NCBI RefSeq assembly: GCF_016734765.1
Contig: NZ_JAERQE010000020.1
Location: 1-64,000, forward strand
DNA length: 64,000 bases
Origin: Microvirga soli
GTDB lineage: Bacteria; Pseudomonadota; Alphaproteobacteria; Rhizobiales; Beijerinckiaceae
Reading direction: 5' to 3'
Part shown: piece after piece, positions 59,611-64,000 of the stretch
How the letters are laid out: every line of letters begins with the position of its first letter
Numbering within the stretch: the stretch's first letter is position 1
The notes under the pieces: generated by a model
The model's input: only the letters and a program-made list of their open reading frames with translations
Told to the model about the DNA's origin: nothing
Database searches by the model: none
Program-made: the position numbers and the translations under genes

Positions 59611-59830
59611 CTGATCCCCGGATCAAGTCCGGGCACGGCCATGACGTTGGAAATCATACCTCACTGTCACTCCGGGGCCGCGCAGCGGAGCCCGACCCAA
59701 AGGGCCGCGCCGTAGGCGTGGAAATCCATCACCGCTAACGATGCAGAAAGAAGTGGGCCGCCAAGAGCCTCTTCCTGAATCGTGGTGTTTATGGATTCCG
59801 GGCTCGCCTGCGGCGCCCCGGAATGACAGT
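59611..59830. repeat. cluster of REP-like palindromic intergenic repeats
   Basis: Three palindromic units lie between two convergent genes: CCCGGA..TCCGGG at 59617-59633, a GC-rich unit CTCCGGGGCCGCGCAGCGGA near 59672-59692, and ATTCCGGG..CCCGGAAT at 59795-59824. The last two look like copies of one dispersed element. This is typical of alphaproteobacterial REP/BIME sequences. Confidence 0.65.
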
Positions 59831-59847
59831 GGAGTTCTGGACAGCCG

Positions 59848-60456
59848 CTATTCGGCGAACCACCGCACCAGCAATTGCAGATCCGTCTGCGACAGGTTGT
59901 GACCCGCCGTCAGAATCTCGTGCTGTATCTCGGCGCCGGATGCGGACAGAGACGCTGCAAGGCGCTTCGAATTATCTGCCGGAATGATCGGGTCCATGGC
60001 GCCCGAGACCATCAGCACTCGCTTGCCTGCAAGGTCTACCGCAGGAGCCCGGGACAGAGGCACCATGGCCCGCAGCAGCGCCGCGCCGGACAGGGCTTCC
60101 GGGCGCAGCATCAGCATGGCGGCGGCGATGTTGGCACCGTTGGAGAAGCCCACCGCGATGGGTGCCTCAAGCCCATAGGCCTTGCGCGCCTCTGTGACGA
60201 AATCCGCAAGCTCGTTCGCGCGAAACCTGACGTCCTCCTCGTCGAAGACGCCCTCGGCAAGACGGCGGAAGAAGCGGGGCATGCCGTTCTCCAGGATCTT
60301 GCCACGCGGGGAGAGCAGGGCGGAGCCGGGGGAGATCATGCGGCCGAGACCGAGAAGGTCGTTCTCGTCGCCACCCGTGCCATGGAGCAGCAGGAGAGGC
60401 GGACGGGACGGGTCCGTGGCGGGCTCGTAGCGGTGAATAAAGGACAGTTCGGTCAT
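59848..60456 (-). CDS. carboxylesterase/phospholipase, MhqD-like alpha/beta hydrolase
   Basis: 202 residues. Oxyanion-hole motif LLLLHGTGGDENDLLGLGRM, nucleophile Ser in PIAVGFSNGANIAAAMLM (G-F-S-N-G), Asp in VSGAMDPIIPADNSKRLA, and His in LTAGHNLSQTDLQLL. This is the small carboxylesterase family containing MhqD. It lies downstream of the MhqO-like dioxygenase on the same strand, and the pair is associated with quinone and aromatic electrophile detoxification in other bacteria. Confidence 0.9.
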   Translation of the reverse strand: MTELSFIHRYEPATDPSRPPLLLLHGTGGDENDLLGLGRMISPGSALLSPRGKILENGMPRFFRRLAEGVFDEEDVRFRANELADFVTEARKAYGLEAPIAVGFSNGANIAAAMLMLRPEALSGAALLRAMVPLSRAPAVDLAGKRVLMVSGAMDPIIPADNSKRLAASLSASGAEIQHEILTAGHNLSQTDLQLLVRWFAE

Positions 60457-60469
60457 GATTTTCTCCTTT

Positions 60470-60594
60470 CCCTCTCCCCGAAGCGGGAGAGGGTGCCCTG
60501 CGAAGCAGGGTGGGAGAGGGGCTGTGCTTAAACTTACTGCCCCTCTCCCGGCTCACTTTGTTCGCCACCCTCTCCCGCAGAGGGGAGAGGGCTT
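60470..60594. repeat. dispersed palindromic repeat between mhqO-like and mhqD-like genes
   Basis: CCCTCTCCCCGAAGCGGGAGAGGG forms one hairpin, CCCTGC-GAA-GCAGGG a second, and the right part repeats CCCTCTCCC and GGGGAGAGGG, so the whole 125 bases can fold as a large cruciform. It sits inside what should be a two-gene operon. Same sequence style as 96-119. Confidence 0.7.
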
Positions 60595-60599
60595 TGGGC

Positions 60600-61529
60600 T
60601 CACGCCAACTCAGGCAACCGAGCCTCGATGTCGCTCCGGCGCGCTTCCAGGAACGCCGGAAGCTTCAGCTCGGCGCCCAGCCGCTCCTGCGCCTCGTCGG
60701 CGGCGAAGCCCGGCTCGTCGGTGGCGATCTCGAACAGGATGCCGCCCGGCTCGCGGAAATAGACGGACCGGAAGTAGTTGCGGTCCTTCTGCTCCGTGGT
60801 CTGGAGGCCATGGGTCTCGGCAAGCTTTCTCACCATCTCCTCCTGCTCGGCATCGTCCTTGGCGCGGAAGGCCACGTGATGCACGGAGCCGCCGCCCATC
60901 CGGCCCGGCAGAAAGCCGCCGGCGCTGCGGATGTCGACCGTGCTGCCCATGAGCGCGTCCGTCTTGTAGCGTACGAGGGATCCATCGCGGGCCGCCTCGG
61001 TAAAGCCGAACACGTCCGTGAGGATTGCGCCCGTCCGCTCGCCGTTATCGACGAGGAGCGTGACGCCCTCCAGGCCGCGGATGGCATGCTCCGCCGGAAT
61101 GCCGTCCACGTTCCAAGCCTCCTCGGCCTCGGCATTCGGAATGCCGACGAGCGCAAGGCTGGTGCCGTGCGGGTCCTTGAAGGCCAGGACGCTCTGGCCG
61201 AAGCGCTTCTCCACGGTGCCGTGCTCGACGCCCTGCTCGATGAAGCGGTGCATCCAGAAGCCCAAGGAACCCTCAGGCACGCGGAAGGCCGTCTCCTGGG
61301 TGGTGCCGACGCCGTTGCGTCCGGGCGCCACATGCTCCCAGGGGAAGAAGGTCAGGATCGAGCCGGGCTGGCCGAGGCTGTCGCCGAAATAGAGGTGGTA
61401 CGTGCCGGGATCGTCGAAGTTGACCGTCTTCTTGACGAGGCGCAGGCCGAGGGCGCGGGTGTAGAAATCGAGGTTGCGACGGGCCGGGCCTGCGATGGCG
61501 GTGACGTGATGAATGCCGTGGTGCCGCAT
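60600..61529 (-). CDS. ring-cleaving dioxygenase, MhqO-like (glyoxalase/VOC fold)
   Basis: 309 residues, two VOC modules. First: GIHHVTAIAGPARRNLDFYT with the metal His, and YHLYFGDSLGQPGSILTFFP. Second: GGGSVHHVAFRAKDDAEQEE and YFREPGGILFEIATDEPGF with His and Glu ligands. This is the MhqO/MhqE subfamily of Fe(II) extradiol-type dioxygenases that act on hydroquinones. Start ATG 61529 has AAGGAACG upstream. Followed by the MhqD-like hydrolase across a palindromic repeat. No MhqR-like regulator seen here. Confidence 0.9.
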   Translation of the reverse strand: MRHHGIHHVTAIAGPARRNLDFYTRALGLRLVKKTVNFDDPGTYHLYFGDSLGQPGSILTFFPWEHVAPGRNGVGTTQETAFRVPEGSLGFWMHRFIEQGVEHGTVEKRFGQSVLAFKDPHGTSLALVGIPNAEAEEAWNVDGIPAEHAIRGLEGVTLLVDNGERTGAILTDVFGFTEAARDGSLVRYKTDALMGSTVDIRSAGGFLPGRMGGGSVHHVAFRAKDDAEQEEMVRKLAETHGLQTTEQKDRNYFRSVYFREPGGILFEIATDEPGFAADEAQERLGAELKLPAFLEARRSDIEARLPELA

Positions 61530-61806
61530 GGGAGCGTTCCTTAACGGGCAAGCGCGGGTTGCGCTGCGTTGACCGAGAAATAAGTATCACCAAGCTTCGC
61601 GGAAGTGCGGAAAGGGCGACCTTGCGGGAATGCAAGGCACCGGCAGCCTCATCGGCAAATCCGCGCAACCATTGAGGAATCCGATCCGTCAAGATTCCGG
61701 CAACCAAAGAGTCTCAACAAGGCTTAACCTCAACGGCGATTCAGCATGTCGTGTTAACGGTTTAGCCCTCCCGTCCGTGTGAATGTCACCTCGCACAAGC
61801 GATCAA

Positions 61807-61832
61807 CCGGCGTTGGACGAAAGAAACGCCGG
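61807..61832 (+). promoter_or_regulatory. stem-loop immediately upstream of ribosome binding site
   Basis: CCGGCGTT, ten-base loop, AACGCCGG: perfect 8-bp arms ending one base before GGGAGG (61834-61839) of the gene at 61847. It could affect translation initiation or mRNA stability. The rest of the 317-base gap back to 61530 shows no feature I can support. Confidence 0.5.
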
Positions 61833-61846
61833 CGGGAGGCAAACGG

Positions 61847-62260
61847 ATGTTGAAGGATCAACTTCGCGATTTCATCGACAGCGTCACCGAGAGGGGCCAT
61901 GTCTGCAATGATGACGTGGCGATGCTCCAAGACGAGATCCTCGTTGAGGGAATCGCAAGCCGTCTTGAGGCAGAGTCCCTGCTGGCTCTCGACCGCATCG
62001 TCACCGCGGTTGAAGGCTGGGGAACCGTGCTGACCAGGCTCGTGGCCGATTTCGTTATCTGGAAGCGTGCCCCTCGGGGAGTGGTCAGCAACGACGATGC
62101 CCTCTGGCTCGCGACCCTCCTGGAGGTCAGCGGGCCGTCCCCGAATGCCATGAGCATCGCCTATGCCATTCTGGACGAGGCCGGGCATGTGGATGTGGCG
62201 CTCCTCGACTTCATCATGCGCGGACGCCAGCAGGCGAGGCTGTCCCAGATCGCCGCCTGA
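61847..62260 (+). CDS. conserved hypothetical protein
   Basis: 137 residues, all helical and soluble: QLRDFIDSVTERGHVCNDDV, then LLALDRIVTAVEGWGTVLTR and SIAYAILDEAGHVDVALLDF. I recognise it only as a rhizobial hypothetical. A strong ribosome site (GGGAGG) fits ATG 61847. It precedes pccA on the same strand after 163 bases. No metal or catalytic motif stands out. Confidence 0.75.
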   Translation: MLKDQLRDFIDSVTERGHVCNDDVAMLQDEILVEGIASRLEAESLLALDRIVTAVEGWGTVLTRLVADFVIWKRAPRGVVSNDDALWLATLLEVSGPSPNAMSIAYAILDEAGHVDVALLDFIMRGRQQARLSQIAA

Positions 62261-62423
62261 CATATCTTCTAAAGCTAAATGCTGACCCAGCCCCGCTTCC
62301 CCAAGGCACGGATGTGCAGTAACGGAGGTGGGGCTAACTTTTTGGTGAGCGCATCGTTCTGAGCGAAAAACCGGGGCCACTTTTTCGCACGATGCGCCGT
62401 AGGCTGGAGCGTTCGAGGGTTCA

Positions 62424-64000
62424 TGTTCGACAAGATCCTGATTGCCAACCGGGGCGAAATCGCGTGCCGGGTCATTAAGACCGCCCGGCGGATGGGCATC
62501 AAGACGGTGGCGGTCTATTCCGACGCCGACCGGGATGCCCTCCACGTGGAGATGGCCGACGAGGCCGTCCATATCGGCCCGGCCGCTGCCGCTCAGTCCT
62601 ATCTGGTGATCGAGAAGATCATCGAGGCGTGCAAGCAGACCGGCGCCCAGGCAGTTCACCCCGGCTACGGCTTCCTGTCCGAGCGCGAGGCCTTCCCGAA
62701 GGCGCTGGCCGAGGCCGGCATCGTGTTCATCGGCCCGAACCCCGGCGCGATCGCGGCCATGGGCGACAAGATCGAGTCCAAGAAGGCGGCTGCTGCTGCC
62801 AAGGTCTCGACTGTTCCGGGCTATCTCGGCGTGATCGAAGGGCCGGAGCAGGCGGTGACCATCGCCGACGAGATCGGCTACCCGGTTATGATCAAGGCCT
62901 CCGCCGGCGGTGGCGGCAAGGGCATGCGCATCGCGCACTCCTCCGACGAGGTGGCCGAGGGCTTTGCCCGCGCCACGTCTGAGGCGGCCTCGTCTTTCGG
63001 CGACAGCCGCGTCTTCGTCGAGAAGTTCATCACCGATCCGCGCCACATCGAGATCCAGGTGCTGGGCGACAAGCATGGCAACGTGATCTATCTCGGCGAG
63101 CGCGAATGCTCGATCCAGCGCCGCAACCAGAAGGTCATCGAAGAGGCGCCGTCGCCGCTTCTCGACGAGGAGACCCGCCGCCGCATGGGCGAGCAGGCGG
63201 TCGCGCTCGCCAAGGCCGTGGGCTACGATTCCGCCGGCACGGTGGAGTTCGTGGCGGGCCAGGACAAGTCCTTCTACTTCCTCGAGATGAACACCCGCCT
63301 GCAGGTGGAGCATCCCGTCACCGAGATGATCACCGGCATCGACCTCGTGGAGGAGATGATCCGCGTGGCGGCCGGTGAGAAGCTGCGTCTGTCGCAAGAA
63401 GATGTGAAGCTCAACGGCTGGTCGGTGGAAAGCCGCATCTACGCCGAGGACCCGGTGCGCAATTTCCTGCCTTCTACGGGCCGGCTCGTCACCTACCGGC
63501 CGCCGAATGAGGGCGAGCAGGATGGCGTTACGGTGCGCAACGACACCGGCGTCTACGAGGGCGGCGAGATCTCGATCTATTACGATCCGATGATCGCGAA
63601 GCTCGTCACCCATGCGCCGACCCGTCTTCAGGCCATCGAGGCCCAGGCGACGGCGCTCGACGCCTTCGCCATCGAGGGCATCCGCCACAACATCCCGTTC
63701 CTCACGGCCCTGATGCAGCACCCGCGCTGGCAATCGGGCCAACTCTCCACCGGCTTCATCGCCGAGGAGTTCCCGCAAGGCTTCAAGGCGCCGGCCCCGG
63801 AAGGCGAGGTGGCCCTGCGCATGGCAGCGGTCGGCGCTGCCATCGATCACATCCTGAACGAGCGCAAGCGGCACATTTCAGGCCAGATGCGCTCCGCCGC
63901 CAGCCTGCGCTTCGAGCGCGAGCGGGTGGTGATGCTGGGCACGGAGCGCCATGAGGTCACGATCGAGGATATCGATGGCGGCTTCGCCGTGGTGATCAAC
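62424..64000 (+). CDS. pccA: propionyl-CoA (acetyl/acyl-CoA) carboxylase alpha subunit, 3' end outside window
   Basis: 525 codons visible and open to the window end. The biotin carboxylase domain starts [20 protein letters not shown]. The ATP-grasp glycine loop is [20 protein letters not shown], the active-site region is [20 protein letters not shown], and [20 protein letters not shown] follows, all complete. The visible part after about 450 is the start of the BT linker domain; the biotinyl-lysine domain lies beyond the window. It pairs with pccB to make methylmalonyl-CoA, which feeds succinyl-CoA. ATG 62424 begins the domain directly. Confidence 0.95.

Noticed and set aside
61754-63874. Open frame of 706 codons antisense to pccA and the gene before it
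   Set aside because: The plus strand encodes a complete biotin carboxylase domain. The antisense frame is His/Asp/Arg-rich noise produced by GC-skewed codons.

Overview
The window is a GC-rich chromosomal segment of an alphaproteobacterium. Protein style (TctABC and Aap-type transporters, an ATP12 chaperone, split pccB/pccA, small conserved rhizobial hypotheticals, palindromic intergenic repeats) points to Hyphomicrobiales, probably Methylobacteriaceae near Microvirga or Methylobacterium. That placement is inference; there is no rRNA or marker gene to fix it. I saw no tRNA, rRNA or CRISPR.

Layout. 0-1.1 kb: the tail of an unknown gene and a TauE/SafE exporter. 1.1-2.6 kb: an intact IS110-family element of the IS1111 type, with 15-bp subterminal inverted repeats. 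2.6-10 kb: a minus-strand citrate/tricarboxylate operon (acnA-tctC-tctB-tctA-gntR-thioesterase) in which the two membrane genes of the transporter are broken while acnA and tctC are open. A palindromic operator candidate lies between acnA and a divergent lactonase that looks 5'-truncated. 10-15.5 kb: a decay zone with a frameshifted binding-protein gene, a TPR fragment, an FAH-hydrolase fragment and a DUF4142 fragment. The last two abut the two ends of an IS3-family element that has a textbook -1 frameshift site. 15.5-23.7 kb: an outer-membrane barrel, a DUF1254/DUF1214 protein, a TolB/TPR membrane protein, small hypotheticals, and a reductase/secreted-protein/TetR group with a clear 17-bp TetR-type operator.

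24-41.6 kb is a catabolic island: FAD amine oxidase, amino-acid ABC transporter (binding protein and two permeases, no ATPase), a YtcJ-type amidohydrolase, then a long minus-strand run of IclR regulator, acyl-CoA ligase, hydantoinase, amidohydrolase, Asp/hydantoin racemase and amidohydrolase, ending at a bidirectional terminator. A divergent set follows: TRAP binding protein without DctQM, SDR, and a two-domain PPC/DUF296 protein. The content suggests uptake and ring-opening of cyclic amides or related N-compounds, followed by racemisation, oxidation and CoA activation. The substrate is not determined.

41.6-53.3 kb is the most interesting region. It holds a SpoIIE-type phosphatase with HAMP, two STAS antagonists, an RsbW-like kinase, a PIG-L deacetylase, a cellulose-synthase-like GT2 lacking PilZ, a 1,056-residue TPR plus outer-membrane protein, and a GH10 glycosidase. 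It reads as an exopolysaccharide synthesis/export locus with a partner-switching module built in. An OpgC acyltransferase plus SGNH hydrolase pair lies about 3 kb further on.

53.4-64 kb looks like core chromosome: ATP12, pccB, a small secreted repeat protein, OpgC/SGNH, a cysteine-synthase-like enzyme, an MhqD/MhqO pair and the start of pccA, with palindromic repeats between genes.
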